DNA from: Pontibacter aydingkolensis
GTDB lineage: Bacteria > Bacteroidota > Bacteroidia > Cytophagales > Hymenobacteraceae
Length of the DNA stretch: 64,000 nt
Direction of reading: 5' to 3'
Assembly (NCBI RefSeq): GCF_019443125.1
Contig: NZ_JAHYXK010000011.1
Coordinates: forward strand, 1 to 64,000
The position numbers and the translations under genes were made by a program. How positions within the stretch are numbered: the stretch's first letter is position 1; each line of letters opens with the position of its first letter. The notes beneath the pieces are model-generated. The model made no database searches, was not told the DNA's origin, and saw only the letters and a program-made list of their open reading frames with translations. Positions 17,110 through 25,699 of this stretch are shown here, piece by piece.

Positions 17110-17865
17110 TTACCACTCGGCAGTTGGGTCTATCTTAAACACTTCGGCCATTTCGTCAAGCAGCGGTTGTAGGTGCTCGGTGTGTTCGCCGTAGCGACCG
17201 CCAAACTTAGGCTTTATACTTTCCAGGTCTGGTAGCTTCAGGTCTGTCTTTTCTATCACTGCTGTTATGCGCTTCAGCCATTCTGCTTTTACAGCTTCTT
17301 CACCGGCATAAACACCGGCATCGATCAGTTCCTGCTCAAACTTCGATTTTTCGAACATACCCAAAGCATAAGGCAGCGCCTCATTCAGCGAAGACTGTAA
17401 ACGAAGTATAGCTTCCTCAGTAGACGTTCCCAGATTCTTAATCCAGGTATTGGCATGCAGCACATGGTACTTTACCTCGCCCTTTAGTTTGGTAGCTACC
17501 TTGGCAATTGGCTCGTAGCTTGACTGACTCAGCATCTCAAAGCGGATGATCTCAGCGTTGTCGTACAGAAAGTGACGGATCAAACTGAAATCGTACTCGC
17601 CGTTTGGCAGTTCTACCAGTTGGCTGTTATGAAACTGGTTAGCATTGCGGGTAAAGGCAACGGTATCCGGTTCGGCTTCGCCAAGTTCCTGCAGCAATGT
17701 ATAAAATGCCAGGCTATGGCCGATCTTATCCTGCGCCATCGACGAGAAAGCAATGTCCTCTTCCAGTATGGGGCCGAAGCCGGTCCATTCGGAGTTGCGG
17801 TGGCCAAGTATAAGCTGGTCGTCTGCCAGTTTGTATAACAGGTCTTTTATCGCTTGCTCGTTCAT
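17110..17865 (-). CDS. paaC: Phenylacetyl-CoA epoxygenase structural subunit PaaC
   Basis: A ferritin-like, non-catalytic partner of PaaA in the 1,2-phenylacetyl-CoA epoxidase; it stabilises the catalytic subunit. 251 residues, usual length. Recognisable parts are LADDQLILGHRNSEWTGFGP, DKIGHSLAFYTLL and the KVKYHVLHANTWIKNLG-like segment (here KGEVKYHVLHANTWIKNLG). Its start codon shares one base with the paaB stop (TAATG), which implies coupled translation. Confidence 0.94.
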   Translation of the reverse strand: MNEQAIKDLLYKLADDQLILGHRNSEWTGFGPILEEDIAFSSMAQDKIGHSLAFYTLLQELGEAEPDTVAFTRNANQFHNSQLVELPNGEYDFSLIRHFLYDNAEIIRFEMLSQSSYEPIAKVATKLKGEVKYHVLHANTWIKNLGTSTEEAILRLQSSLNEALPYALGMFEKSKFEQELIDAGVYAGEEAVKAEWLKRITAVIEKTDLKLPDLESIKPKFGGRYGEHTEHLQPLLDEMAEVFKIDPTAEW

Positions 17866-18503
17866 TATTGGGCTGTTGTTGGTTTGTTCTCTTCTTTATA
17901 CTTCGTGATCTTATCCATTACTTTATAGGCAATGGCTTCGCGGTATTTCTTCTCCGGAATGGTGGTCCACATGTCTTTATCCTCTTCCGCAGACTGCAGC
18001 ACATCTTTCGATCTTACTACCCACACATTCACGACAGGGCCTTTCTCTCCGAATTGCTGTTTTGCCTCTTGTAGGGCTTCTAAATACGAAGTTGCCATTA
18101 CTCTACCAGCATGTACATGTGCCTTGCCACGTTTCTTCAGGTGGAAGATCTCGTAAGGTTCCGGTTGCTCACTACGCTCCGCCGGTTCCTCTACTCGCAT
18201 CATATCATACACATTTTCGCTATCGTTGCCATAAAGCGTTAATTGTATATTTTCGGTGCGTGCAATCCAAATACCAGTACAGGCAAAACGGCGGCTATAC
18301 TGCTCCTTAGCAAACAGAAATGCCACATCTTCGTTTGGGGCATGTACAGGGCCTACATAAGTATAAGCCGCGCCTTCTTTTTTTTGATGGAAGGCTTCAT
18401 ATGTTTCAAACTGATCCAGCTCTGGCTTCGGCTCCATAGCAGGCACTTCGCCTTCTGGCAGGTTCAGTCGTGTTACTCTTGGGTCTAATGATTTTAAGCT
18501 CAT
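17865..18503 (-). CDS. paaB: PaaB with two tandem PaaB domains
   Basis: PaaB bridges the epoxygenase complex. The usual protein has about 95 residues and one domain; this one has 212 and two. The first (about 33-88) reads YEAFHQKKEGAAYTYVGPVHA, then FACTGIWIARTENI. The second (about 117-170) reads YEIFHLKKRGKAHVHAGRVMA, then VNVWVVRSKDV. The two align position by position, so the gene arose by internal duplication. The C-terminal tail (WTTIPEKKYREAIAY...) is not part of either copy. It sits between paaA (12-base gap) and paaC (1-base overlap). Confidence 0.92.
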   Translation of the reverse strand: MSLKSLDPRVTRLNLPEGEVPAMEPKPELDQFETYEAFHQKKEGAAYTYVGPVHAPNEDVAFLFAKEQYSRRFACTGIWIARTENIQLTLYGNDSENVYDMMRVEEPAERSEQPEPYEIFHLKKRGKAHVHAGRVMATSYLEALQEAKQQFGEKGPVVNVWVVRSKDVLQSAEEDKDMWTTIPEKKYREAIAYKVMDKITKYKEENKPTTAQ

Positions 18504-18515
18504 AGTTTTATATCC

Positions 18516-19502
18516 TTAGGCTAGCGGCTTCACGTATTTTGCTTTTGGGTTAAGCAGGGCTCTGCGTACCCAGGCACCACGCTCTTCTGCGGTACGGCGT
18601 ACAGCAAGGCGCTCAGCGTTGCACGGGCCATCACCGTTGATCACACGCTTAAACTCATCCCAATCCGGTTCGGTATATTCCCACTGGCCGGTTTCCATAT
18701 TCTTTTTCAGGTTCGGATCCGGCACAGTAAGGCCTAGTTCCCAGATCTTAGGCACGTACATATCCAGGAACTGCTGACGGCACTCATCATTGGTTGCCAT
18801 CTTTACTTTCCAGCGAACAAGTGTTTCAGTGTGCGTACTCATTTTATCAGACGGGCCAAAGAATGTCATGATCGGAGGCCACCAGCGGTTAAGGGCAGCC
18901 TGAATCATTTCGCGCTGCTTTGGTGTACCGGTTGCCATGTGTACAACAGCATCGTGGCCATACTTCAGGTGAAAGGCCTCTTCGGCGCAGATACGCTCCA
19001 GAGCTCTGGAGTAAGGTCCGTAAGAACCTTTGGCGTTGGCCATCTGGTTTACAATTGCGCCCGCATCAATCAGCCAGGAAATAATGTTGGAGTCTGCCCA
19101 GGTAAAGGCAGGGTAGTTAAATACGTTTGAGTATTTCGATTTACCATTGATTAAATCAGTAAGCATTTGCTCTCGAGACTTACCCAACGTTTCAGCAGCA
19201 GAGTATAAAAGCTGAGCGTGACCTACTTCATCCTGAACCTTGGCCATTTGCGCCATTTTGCGGCGGAAGCCAGGGGCACGTGTAATCCAGGTGCCTTCCG
19301 GCAATGCACCGATAATTTCAGAGTGCGCGTGCTGCTCGATCATGCGAATCAACTGCTTGCGGTATAATTCCGGCATCCAGTCAGTAGGCTCAATCTTTTC
19401 GCCTCTGGCAATGCGTGCCTCAAATTCGGCTAATTTTGCAGGATCTTCAGTCTGCAGGTCGTCGAATTTTGTGGCTTCAAAAACGTTTCCTCCTCCGTAC
19501 AT
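18516..19502 (-). CDS. paaA: Phenylacetyl-CoA epoxygenase catalytic subunit PaaA
   Basis: The di-iron monooxygenase subunit that converts phenylacetyl-CoA to its ring 1,2-epoxide. 328 residues, as expected. Iron-ligand motifs are visible: [27 protein letters not shown] (ExxH) and [15 protein letters not shown] (ExxxH). Highly conserved segments such as GRWWPP-like [15 protein letters not shown] and the C-terminal NGDGPCN are present. It is the first paa structural gene. The 67-base spacer from the tetR stop contains a GC-rich hairpin that may reduce read-through. Confidence 0.96.
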   Translation of the reverse strand: MYGGGNVFEATKFDDLQTEDPAKLAEFEARIARGEKIEPTDWMPELYRKQLIRMIEQHAHSEIIGALPEGTWITRAPGFRRKMAQMAKVQDEVGHAQLLYSAAETLGKSREQMLTDLINGKSKYSNVFNYPAFTWADSNIISWLIDAGAIVNQMANAKGSYGPYSRALERICAEEAFHLKYGHDAVVHMATGTPKQREMIQAALNRWWPPIMTFFGPSDKMSTHTETLVRWKVKMATNDECRQQFLDMYVPKIWELGLTVPDPNLKKNMETGQWEYTEPDWDEFKRVINGDGPCNAERLAVRRTAEERGAWVRRALLNPKAKYVKPLA

Positions 19503-19534
19503 AATATCTATAGTTTAAAGGTTCAGTAAAAGGT

Positions 19535-19558
19535 GCCGGGCCGCGTTACCAGCCCGGC
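19535..19558 (-). terminator. Hairpin between tetR and paaA, possible attenuator
   Basis: GCCGGGC (19535-19541) and GCCCGGC (19552-19558) form a 7-bp all-GC stem, followed on the minus strand by ACCTTTTAC. The T-tract is short, so partial termination or mRNA processing is as likely as full termination. Confidence 0.5.
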
Positions 19559-19569
19559 GGTTAGTTAGT

Positions 19570-20193
19570 TTAGTTAGGTGTATTAAGGTGAATCGGGTTA
19601 ACCGATGTATTATGCTGTGTATTATTCAATCCTGTTAAAAGCATTGCCGATAAGTTTTCAGCAATTTCCTCAGGGTTCATTTTGCCGTCTGGTTTATACC
19701 AGGTATGGATCCAGTTAAGACCAGAGAATATCATCAGGGTTGCAAACTTCTCGTCAGGTACAGAAAATTCACCGTTGCTAATGCCCTCACGGATAACCTC
19801 ACGGAAGCGGCCTTCATACCTATCGCGCAGCGAAAGGTACTCTGTTAAGTATGGCTCGCTTAGGTGGCGCCATTCATGCAGGAAAACTGCCGAGGCAGCT
19901 GTGTTCTTAGTTAACACTTGCACATGCGCTGCAATAGCCCGCTGTAAACGCTCAGTGGCCGTTCCGTTTATACTTTCAGCAGTATCCAAGGCATCAAAAA
20001 ACTCCTGCGCCATTCTAAAGCAAACCCGCTGCAAGATCTCTTCTTTAGACTTAATGTGCGAGTAAATACTGGCAGCCTCTATGCCCAGAGCATTGGCCAG
20101 ATCGCGCATCGACGTAGCTGAGAAACCCTTCGTTTTAAAAAGGGCCGTAGCTGTTCTTTCGATTTGTTCTTTTCTGCTCAAAACTGCTTCCAT
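19570..20193 (-). CDS. TetR-family repressor, probable PaaR
   Basis: 207 residues with an N-terminal HTH (ATALFKTKGFSATSMRDLANALGIEAASIYSHIKSKEEIL) and a helical ligand domain of the TetR_C_33/KstR2-like kind. It precedes paaABCD on the same strand and has a perfect palindrome in its own promoter. In other bacteria PaaR, a TetR protein, represses phenylacetate genes and is released by phenylacetyl-CoA; position and operator fit that role here. The effector is inferred, not seen. Confidence 0.85.
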   Translation of the reverse strand: MEAVLSRKEQIERTATALFKTKGFSATSMRDLANALGIEAASIYSHIKSKEEILQRVCFRMAQEFFDALDTAESINGTATERLQRAIAAHVQVLTKNTAASAVFLHEWRHLSEPYLTEYLSLRDRYEGRFREVIREGISNGEFSVPDEKFATLMIFSGLNWIHTWYKPDGKMNPEEIAENLSAMLLTGLNNTQHNTSVNPIHLNTPN

Positions 20194-20203
20194 GTATAAT
20201 TAA

Positions 20204-20235
20204 CAAATATAAGCAACCTAACGTTCGTTAGCAAA
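20204..20235 (-). promoter_or_regulatory. tetR-paaABCD promoter with a palindromic operator in the spacer
   Basis: On the minus strand, TTTG (20235-20232) and TATATTTG (20211-20204) are 20 bases apart, matching the Bacteroidota TTTG-N19-21-TAnnTTTG promoter. The perfect palindrome CTAACG-TT-CGTTAG (20218-20231) fills the spacer, where a bound repressor would block the polymerase. Its form CNAACGNNCGTTNG agrees with what I recall of the Thermus PaaR site. The predicted RNA start is only a few bases before the ATG. Confidence 0.75.
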
Positions 20236-20350
20236 TATATTTATTCCTTAACGGTTGTCCGGCACAAAGGTTAGTGACGTACGTAAGCGGTAATAAGCCT
20301 AAAAAGTATTTGAAAGTGCTTTGGCTTCTGCTATACTATTTATACTTTAT

Positions 20351-20358
20351 TATATTTG
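20351..20358 (+). promoter_or_regulatory. Possible -7 element of the enoyl-CoA hydratase gene
   Basis: TATATTTG matches TAnnTTTG and lies 22 bases before the ATG at 20381. The nearest TTTG (20320-20323) is 27 bases upstream, too far for the consensus, so the -33 element is unclear. Confidence 0.4.
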
Positions 20359-20380
20359 AATGAATTGTTAACTTAATTAA

Positions 20381-21193
20381 ATGATGACTGAACCAACTAA
20401 CGATACAATAGCACATACCATGGAGTTTGTACATTATGAGCTAAAAGAACGGATAGGCTACATTACGCTGGCACGCTCCGAAAAAAGAAACGCCCTAAAC
20501 TATGAAGTAGTAACACAGCTGAAAAAGGCGTTTGCCTTTGCCGAAGATGATGAGAAATGTAAAGTGATTGTGCTACGGGCCGAAGGAAAAGTGTTTTGCG
20601 CCGGCGCCGACCTAGAGTATATACAGCAGCTGCAGGAAAACGACTATCACGAAAATCTGGCTGACTCTACACACCTGATGGAGCTTTTCAGGCTTATTTA
20701 TACTTTAAAGAAAGTAGTAATTGCCCAGATACACGGCCATGCCATTGCTGGCGGTTGCGGCCTTGCGGCAATATGCGATTTTGGCTTTACAGTGCCAGAT
20801 GCAAAATTTGGCTACACAGAGGTTAAGATCGGTTTTATACCTGCTATTGTTAAAGTGTTTCTGCTACGCAAAATAGGAGAGTCCAGGGCAAAGCAACTAT
20901 TGCTTACCGGTAATCTGATTTCAGCAGCAGAAGCAGAAAAGTATGGCTTGGTGCATTATATAGTGCCTGCAGAAGAGTTAGAAGATCAAGTGTTTGCCTT
21001 TGCGCAGAAACTGTGTGCAGAAAACTCGAAGCAATCGATGGAGGTGACAAAGGAGATGATCGCGCGCGTACAGGAGATGAGCCTGGAAGACGGATTGCAG
21101 TATGCCGCTGAAATGAACGCCATTGCCCGTGGCAGTGAAGACTGCCAGCGTGGTATTGCCTCTTTTTTGAACAAAGAACCTATTAGATGGTAA
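20381..21193 (+). CDS. Enoyl-CoA hydratase/isomerase family protein
   Basis: 270-residue crotonase-fold protein. The oxyanion-hole segments FCAGADLEYI (about 71-80) and HGHAIAGGCGLAAICDF are present. The Glu of TEVKIGFIPA fits a hydratase. Sequence style is closest to methylglutaconyl-CoA hydratases, but substrate cannot be told. It is divergent from the tetR-paa operon, so a role in phenylacetate beta-oxidation (PaaF/PaaG-like step) is possible; it may equally serve leucine or fatty acid breakdown. The ATG at 20420 (MEFVHYELK) is an alternative start. The crtZ gene follows after about 50 bases. Confidence 0.85.
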   Translation: MMTEPTNDTIAHTMEFVHYELKERIGYITLARSEKRNALNYEVVTQLKKAFAFAEDDEKCKVIVLRAEGKVFCAGADLEYIQQLQENDYHENLADSTHLMELFRLIYTLKKVVIAQIHGHAIAGGCGLAAICDFGFTVPDAKFGYTEVKIGFIPAIVKVFLLRKIGESRAKQLLLTGNLISAAEAEKYGLVHYIVPAEELEDQVFAFAQKLCAENSKQSMEVTKEMIARVQEMSLEDGLQYAAEMNAIARGSEDCQRGIASFLNKEPIRW

Positions 21194-21243
21194 GTTTTGT
21201 TTAATTTCTTAAAACTAAATATTAAACTTGTTGTTTGCTTAGT

Positions 21244-21744
21244 ATGATTGCAGGCATCGGAATTATGTTGTTAACCTTTGTAGCCATGGAGGGCGTAGCC
21301 TGGCTAATGCACAAGTATGTGCTGCATGGGTTTATGTGGTTCCTTCATAAGTCGCATCATACGCACCATAAGCATAAATTTGAGCTGAACGACCTGTTCT
21401 TTGCCTATTATGGCCTGTTGGCGATGCTGTTCTTTATTTTTGGCACAGAGCCCCTGGATTACAGATTTTGGATAGGAGCCGGAATTACGCTGTATGGTGT
21501 TGCTTACTTTTTTATTCATGATGTATTTATACACAGGCGCCTGAAGCTGTTCGGTAAATCGTCTAATGTTTACCTGAAAGCTTTAAACATAGCCCATAAG
21601 GTGCATCACAGCAAGGAAGGAAAGTATGGCTCAGAGTCTTTTGGGATGCTATGGGTAGCCCCGCAATATTTTAAGAAGGCGAAAGAGATTGTTCAAAAAC
21701 AACAAGAAGGAGAAACGTGGCCCAGTACACCATTAAAGAATTAG
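21244..21744 (+). CDS. crtZ: Beta-carotene hydroxylase CrtZ
   Basis: A membrane di-iron hydroxylase that adds 3-OH groups to beta-ionone rings. About 166 residues. All histidine boxes are visible: HKYVLHG, HKSHHTHHKHKF, HDVFIHRR and HKVHHSKEG. TM stretches lie at about 3-22, 50-70 and 75-95. An upstream in-frame TTG (21235) exists, but the ATG at 21244 is the better start. Its last 28 bases overlap the next gene, the MerR-type regulator. Confidence 0.92.
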   Translation: MIAGIGIMLLTFVAMEGVAWLMHKYVLHGFMWFLHKSHHTHHKHKFELNDLFFAYYGLLAMLFFIFGTEPLDYRFWIGAGITLYGVAYFFIHDVFIHRRLKLFGKSSNVYLKALNIAHKVHHSKEGKYGSESFGMLWVAPQYFKKAKEIVQKQQEGETWPSTPLKN

Positions 21745-22592
21745 AGCACCTGTCAGGTATAAAAGCGCATACCATTCGCATTTGGGAGCAGCGCTATAGC
21801 ATACTTAGCCCCAAGCGTACCGAAACCAATATCCGGTACTACGACGATGCCGACCTAAAATCTATACTTAATATCTCGCTGCTGAACGAGCGTGGGTATA
21901 AGATATCTAAAATAGCACAGATGCCACCGGAGCAGATCATGCAGAAGGTGCAACAGCTTTGTGAGGAATCCTGCCGCGGGTCGCATCATATCAGCACCCT
22001 TGTAAAAGCCATGGTCGATATGGACGAAGAGGCTTTTGACAAAACGCTGTCAACGGCTGCGCTGCAGCTTGGCTTAAAGGAAACTATGAGCGAGGTAATT
22101 TACCCGTTTCTGACCAAGATTGGGATATTATGGCAAACTGGTAATATAACTCCCGCGCACGAGCATTTTGTAAGTAACCTTATACGGCAGAAGCTGATTG
22201 TGGCAATAGATGGGCAAGTGGTGAGGGCTCCTGAAGATGCACCTGTATATATATTATACTTACCCGAAGGTGAATTGCATGAGTTAGTGCTTTTGTATGT
22301 GAACTACCTGCTGCGCTCCTCAAACAAAAAAGTTGTTTACCTGGGGCAGAACCTGCCATTCACCGATCTGGAACTTACTTATCGCCAGTTTAATACAAAG
22401 TATATATTTACGGTACTAACAGCCACTCCGGAGCGTGACCAGGTACAGGGGTATATAAACAAAATGGCAGCCACATTCCCAGAATGCATTGTTTACATGT
22501 ATGGGCATCAGCTACAAAACACTAACCTCACCTTTCCTGAAAGCATTAAAAAAATCGGATCTCCTGAGGAATTACTGACTTTGTTCAGATAA
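21717..22592 (+). CDS. MerR-family regulator with a CarH-like cobalamin-binding region
   Basis: 291 residues, GTG start preceded by AGAAGGAG inside the end of crtZ. The N-terminal MerR HTH reads YTIKELEHLSGIKAHTIRIWEQRY. The middle has the W-x9-EH signature of light-sensing CarH/LitR proteins (Trp139, Glu149, His150: LWQTGNITPAHEH). The B12-domain motif DxHxxG is altered to ELHELV: the candidate lower-ligand His188 is kept but Gly is replaced by Val, and Gln140 follows the Trp where Thermus CarH has His. So it is a CarH-type regulator of carotenoid genes that may bind B12 weakly or not at all. Confidence 0.8.
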   Translation: MAQYTIKELEHLSGIKAHTIRIWEQRYSILSPKRTETNIRYYDDADLKSILNISLLNERGYKISKIAQMPPEQIMQKVQQLCEESCRGSHHISTLVKAMVDMDEEAFDKTLSTAALQLGLKETMSEVIYPFLTKIGILWQTGNITPAHEHFVSNLIRQKLIVAIDGQVVRAPEDAPVYILYLPEGELHELVLLYVNYLLRSSNKKVVYLGQNLPFTDLELTYRQFNTKYIFTVLTATPERDQVQGYINKMAATFPECIVYMYGHQLQNTNLTFPESIKKIGSPEELLTLFR

Positions 22593-22611
22593 AATTATTT
22601 AACAGAAATCC

Positions 22612-22655
22612 AAGCCCCCTGTCGCTGACGTTTGTTAATGGCAGGGGGCTTTTGC
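22612..22655 (+). terminator. Terminator after the MerR-type gene
   Basis: AAGCCCCCTG (22612-22621) pairs with CAGGGGGCTT (22642-22651) around a 20-base loop, followed by T-rich sequence. Confidence 0.8.
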
Positions 22656-22749
22656 TTTGTTGTTTACAGGGTATAAATGTGTATACACATGGTTTTAAAG
22701 GTTGTTTGTCTGTTTTGTTTAATAACAATGCAAAAAACATTTAACTAAA

Positions 22750-22781
22750 TTGACTTAATTAAAATATTGACCGTATATTTG
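22750..22781 (+). promoter_or_regulatory. Promoter of the sigma factor-crt operon
   Basis: TTG (22750-22752), a 21-base spacer and TATATTTG (22774-22781) match the Bacteroidota housekeeping promoter. AAATAT (22762-22767) and ATATTT (22775-22780) form an inverted repeat over the -7 box, a possible operator for the MerR-type regulator. Confidence 0.6.
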
Positions 22782-22812
22782 TTTATGATTTAATGATAAA
22801 ATGATAAACAAA

Positions 22813-23328
22813 ATGACAGCTATAGAATTTAATAACTTGATACAGGCTGTAGCGCAATCGCTTAATCCTGCTGCCATGAACCTGACCCGGAATTCTGACG
22901 ATGCAAAAGACCTGGTGCAGGAAACAATGCTGAAGGCTTTGTCGAACAAGGATAAGTTTAAGGCAGGCACAAACTTAAAGGCATGGTTATACACGATTAT
23001 GCGCAATACGTTTATCAATAACTACAATAAGATAACCAAGCGCAGCAGTAACATAGATAGCGCCGAGTACTTGAAATACCTGAATACCGACGAAAATTAT
23101 GTGACGCAAAACAAAGGCACCTCAACTTTCGTCATGCATGATATTAACAAGGCAATTGCTGACCTGAGCGAAGAGCACCGCACTCCGTTTATGATGTACT
23201 ATGTAGGGTATAAATACCTTGAGATTGCCGAAAAGCTTCGTATACCTATCGGAACTGTTAAAAATAGAATCCACATAGCCCGTAAAGAGCTGAAAGAAGT
23301 ACTTAAGGTATATAACCAAAGTGCATAA
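22813..23328 (+). CDS. ECF-type RNA polymerase sigma factor
   Basis: About 171 residues with sigma70 region 2 ([17 protein letters not shown], then [21 protein letters not shown]) and region 4 ([36 protein letters not shown]). ATG at 22801 is also in frame; 22813 ([10 protein letters not shown]) leaves a more normal leader after the predicted promoter. No anti-sigma gene is adjacent, which is unusual for an ECF factor. It is the first gene of the crtI-crtB run (16-base gap), so it probably controls pigment genes, as light- or stress-inducible sigma factors do elsewhere. Confidence 0.88.
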   Translation: MTAIEFNNLIQAVAQSLNPAAMNLTRNSDDAKDLVQETMLKALSNKDKFKAGTNLKAWLYTIMRNTFINNYNKITKRSSNIDSAEYLKYLNTDENYVTQNKGTSTFVMHDINKAIADLSEEHRTPFMMYYVGYKYLEIAEKLRIPIGTVKNRIHIARKELKEVLKVYNQSA

Positions 23329-23344
23329 CATATAGATCATCTCT

Positions 23345-24841
23345 ATGTCTTTAACCAAAGTTGTTGTTATCGGATCCGGTTTCTCTGGGCTTTCTGCAGC
23401 TACATGTCTTGCCGATCAGGGCTATGAGGTAACTTTGTTAGAGAAAAATGACAGCCCTGGCGGCCGTGCCCGAAGCTTTACCACTGATGGTTATACTTTT
23501 GATATGGGACCAAGCTGGTACTGGATGCCCGATGTGTTTGAGTCATACTTTAACAGGTTTGGCAAAAGCACTTCAGACTATTACGAGCTAAAGCGCTTAG
23601 ACCCTTCTTACACAGTTGTGTTCGGAGAAGATGATTTTGTAGACATACCCGCCACTATGGCAGATCTGCGGCAACTCTTCGAAAAAATGGAAAAAGGCAG
23701 CGCTGCACAGCTGGATCTTTTTCTGGAGCAGGCAGCTTACAAGTATGAGGTTGGCATAAACCGGTTGGTGTACAAACCTGGCCGCTCTGTAACTGAGTTT
23801 ATGAATCCGCGCCTGTTGCTGGATGTGCTTCGGATGGATATTTTCCAGTCGTTTTACAAGCATATCAGACGTTACTTTAAAAACGAACGCTTGCTTAAGC
23901 TGATGGAATTTCCGGTGCTTTTTCTGGGAGCCTTACCACAAAATACGCCTGCCCTGTATAGCCTGATGAACTACGCCGATATAAGCCTGGGAACCTGGTA
24001 CCCAATGGGAGGCATGTATAAAATTGTGGAGGGCATGGTAGCCCTTGCTAGGGAAAAAGGAGTGAAGTTTGAGTTTAACCAGGATGTACAGCAAATAGAG
24101 GTTGCCAATGGTAAAGCCACACATGTTGTAACATCCTCCGGATATTATGAGGCTGACGTAGTAGTAGCCAGCGCAGATTATCATCACGTGGAACAGCACT
24201 TGTTGCCGAAAGCCTATCAGAGTTATACAGAGAGTTATTGGGACAGCCGGGTAATGGCACCGTCGTCGTTGTTGTTCTACCTGGGTGTTAATAAGTTATT
24301 GAAAAACCTGCAGCACCACAATTTATTTTTTGACGAAGATTTCGGGCCGCATGCCCATGAGATATATACCGATCCTAAATGGCCTGATAAGCCGCTCTTC
24401 TATGTTTCGGCACCATCTGTAACCGATGCATCGGTAGCACCGACTGGTTGCGAGAACCTGTTTATACTTATACCTGTGGCGCCTGGCCTGAAAGATACGC
24501 CTGAAGTACGAGAGCTATACTTTAACAAAGTAATGGACCGTCTGGAGCGACTTACAAAGCAGGATATACGTAATGCCATAGTATACAAGCGCAGTTACGC
24601 CCACAACGATTTTATATCGGATTACAACGCGTTTAAAGGCAACGCCTACGGTTTGGCAAATACCCTGATGCAAACCGCCTTGCTTAAACCAAGCCTGAAA
24701 AGCAGGAAAGTAAATAATCTATACTATACCGGTCAACTCACCGTGCCAGGCCCGGGGGTGCCGCCGTCGCTTATTTCGGGGCAGGTAGTGGCAAAAGAGA
24801 TTGCAAAAGAATACGCAGCCCCGGTTGCGGTTAGAGTATAA
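23345..24841 (+). CDS. crtI: Phytoene desaturase CrtI
   Basis: A FAD-dependent enzyme that introduces the double bonds turning phytoene into lycopene. 498 residues. The N-terminal dinucleotide motif is VVVIGSGFSGLSAATCLADQGYEVTLLEKN, followed by GGRARSF and DMGPSWYWMPDVF. The C-terminal conserved box reads YYTGQLTVPGPGVPPSLISGQVVA. Related desaturases act on other C30/C40 carotenes; the adjacent crtB, cyclase, crtZ and crtW genes make the lycopene route most likely. Confidence 0.94.
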   Translation: MSLTKVVVIGSGFSGLSAATCLADQGYEVTLLEKNDSPGGRARSFTTDGYTFDMGPSWYWMPDVFESYFNRFGKSTSDYYELKRLDPSYTVVFGEDDFVDIPATMADLRQLFEKMEKGSAAQLDLFLEQAAYKYEVGINRLVYKPGRSVTEFMNPRLLLDVLRMDIFQSFYKHIRRYFKNERLLKLMEFPVLFLGALPQNTPALYSLMNYADISLGTWYPMGGMYKIVEGMVALAREKGVKFEFNQDVQQIEVANGKATHVVTSSGYYEADVVVASADYHHVEQHLLPKAYQSYTESYWDSRVMAPSSLLFYLGVNKLLKNLQHHNLFFDEDFGPHAHEIYTDPKWPDKPLFYVSAPSVTDASVAPTGCENLFILIPVAPGLKDTPEVRELYFNKVMDRLERLTKQDIRNAIVYKRSYAHNDFISDYNAFKGNAYGLANTLMQTALLKPSLKSRKVNNLYYTGQLTVPGPGVPPSLISGQVVAKEIAKEYAAPVAVRV

Positions 24842-24865
24842 AGTCGTCGAACCAAACACAGGTAT

Positions 24866-25699
24866 ATGGAACTCTTCAGGGATTGTTGTTTACAATGCAG
24901 TAAAGTTATTACCGAGGCTTACAGCACGTCGTTTACGCTGGGCATTAAAACGCTTAACAAAAAATTCCATTTGCCTGTTTATGCCATTTATGGTTTTGTG
25001 CGCTGCGCCGACGAGATTGTAGATACCTTTCATGACTACGATAAAGCCAAGCTGCTCCGGGAATTTAAGCAACAAACTTTTGAAGCTATTGATAATGGCA
25101 TCAGCCTGAACCCTGTGCTGCATGCTTTCCAGTGTGTGGTAAATGAGTATAAAATTGATAAGGCATACATAGAGGCTTTCCTGAAAAGTATGGAAATGGA
25201 CCTAGAAGACCATTCTTACGACAGGTCGTTGTACGAAGAGTATATTTACGGGTCTGCTGAAGTGGTGGGGCTAATGTGCCTGAAAGTGTTTTGCGAAGGC
25301 GACGAAGAGCAGTTTAAAAAGCTTGAAAAACCAGCCCGCAGCCTTGGAGCCGCCTTCCAGAAAGTAAACTTTTTGCGGGATATGCGCAGCGATTACGACG
25401 AACGGGGCCGGGTATACTTTCCGAAGGTAGATTACAAAACTTTTAACAATGCCAGCAAAGCCGAAATAGAAGCCGATATCCTAAAGGACTTCGAGGATGC
25501 GTACATTGGCATCATGGCGCTACCCAAGTCGGCCAGAATGGGCGTGTACCTGGCGTATGTGTATTACCTCAAGCTTTTCCGGAAGATACAAAACCTGCCG
25601 GCAACCCATATCCTTCAAGAACGCGTAAGAGTACCTGATAACACGAAGCTGGCATTGTTGCTTGGCTCATACCTCAAGTACAGACTTAACGCTATTTAA
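24866..25699 (+). CDS. crtB: Phytoene synthase CrtB
   Basis: Condenses two geranylgeranyl diphosphates to phytoene. 277 residues, as in the family. The two Asp-rich motifs are ADEIVDTFHD (first) and NFLRDMRSDYDERGRVYFP (second). The N-terminal SKVITEAYSTSFTLGI and YAIYGFVRCAD segments are also typical of trans-prenyl squalene/phytoene synthases. It lies 24 bases after crtI, and its stop overlaps the next start by one base (TAATG). Confidence 0.95.
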   Translation: MELFRDCCLQCSKVITEAYSTSFTLGIKTLNKKFHLPVYAIYGFVRCADEIVDTFHDYDKAKLLREFKQQTFEAIDNGISLNPVLHAFQCVVNEYKIDKAYIEAFLKSMEMDLEDHSYDRSLYEEYIYGSAEVVGLMCLKVFCEGDEEQFKKLEKPARSLGAAFQKVNFLRDMRSDYDERGRVYFPKVDYKTFNNASKAEIEADILKDFEDAYIGIMALPKSARMGVYLAYVYYLKLFRKIQNLPATHILQERVRVPDNTKLALLLGSYLKYRLNAI

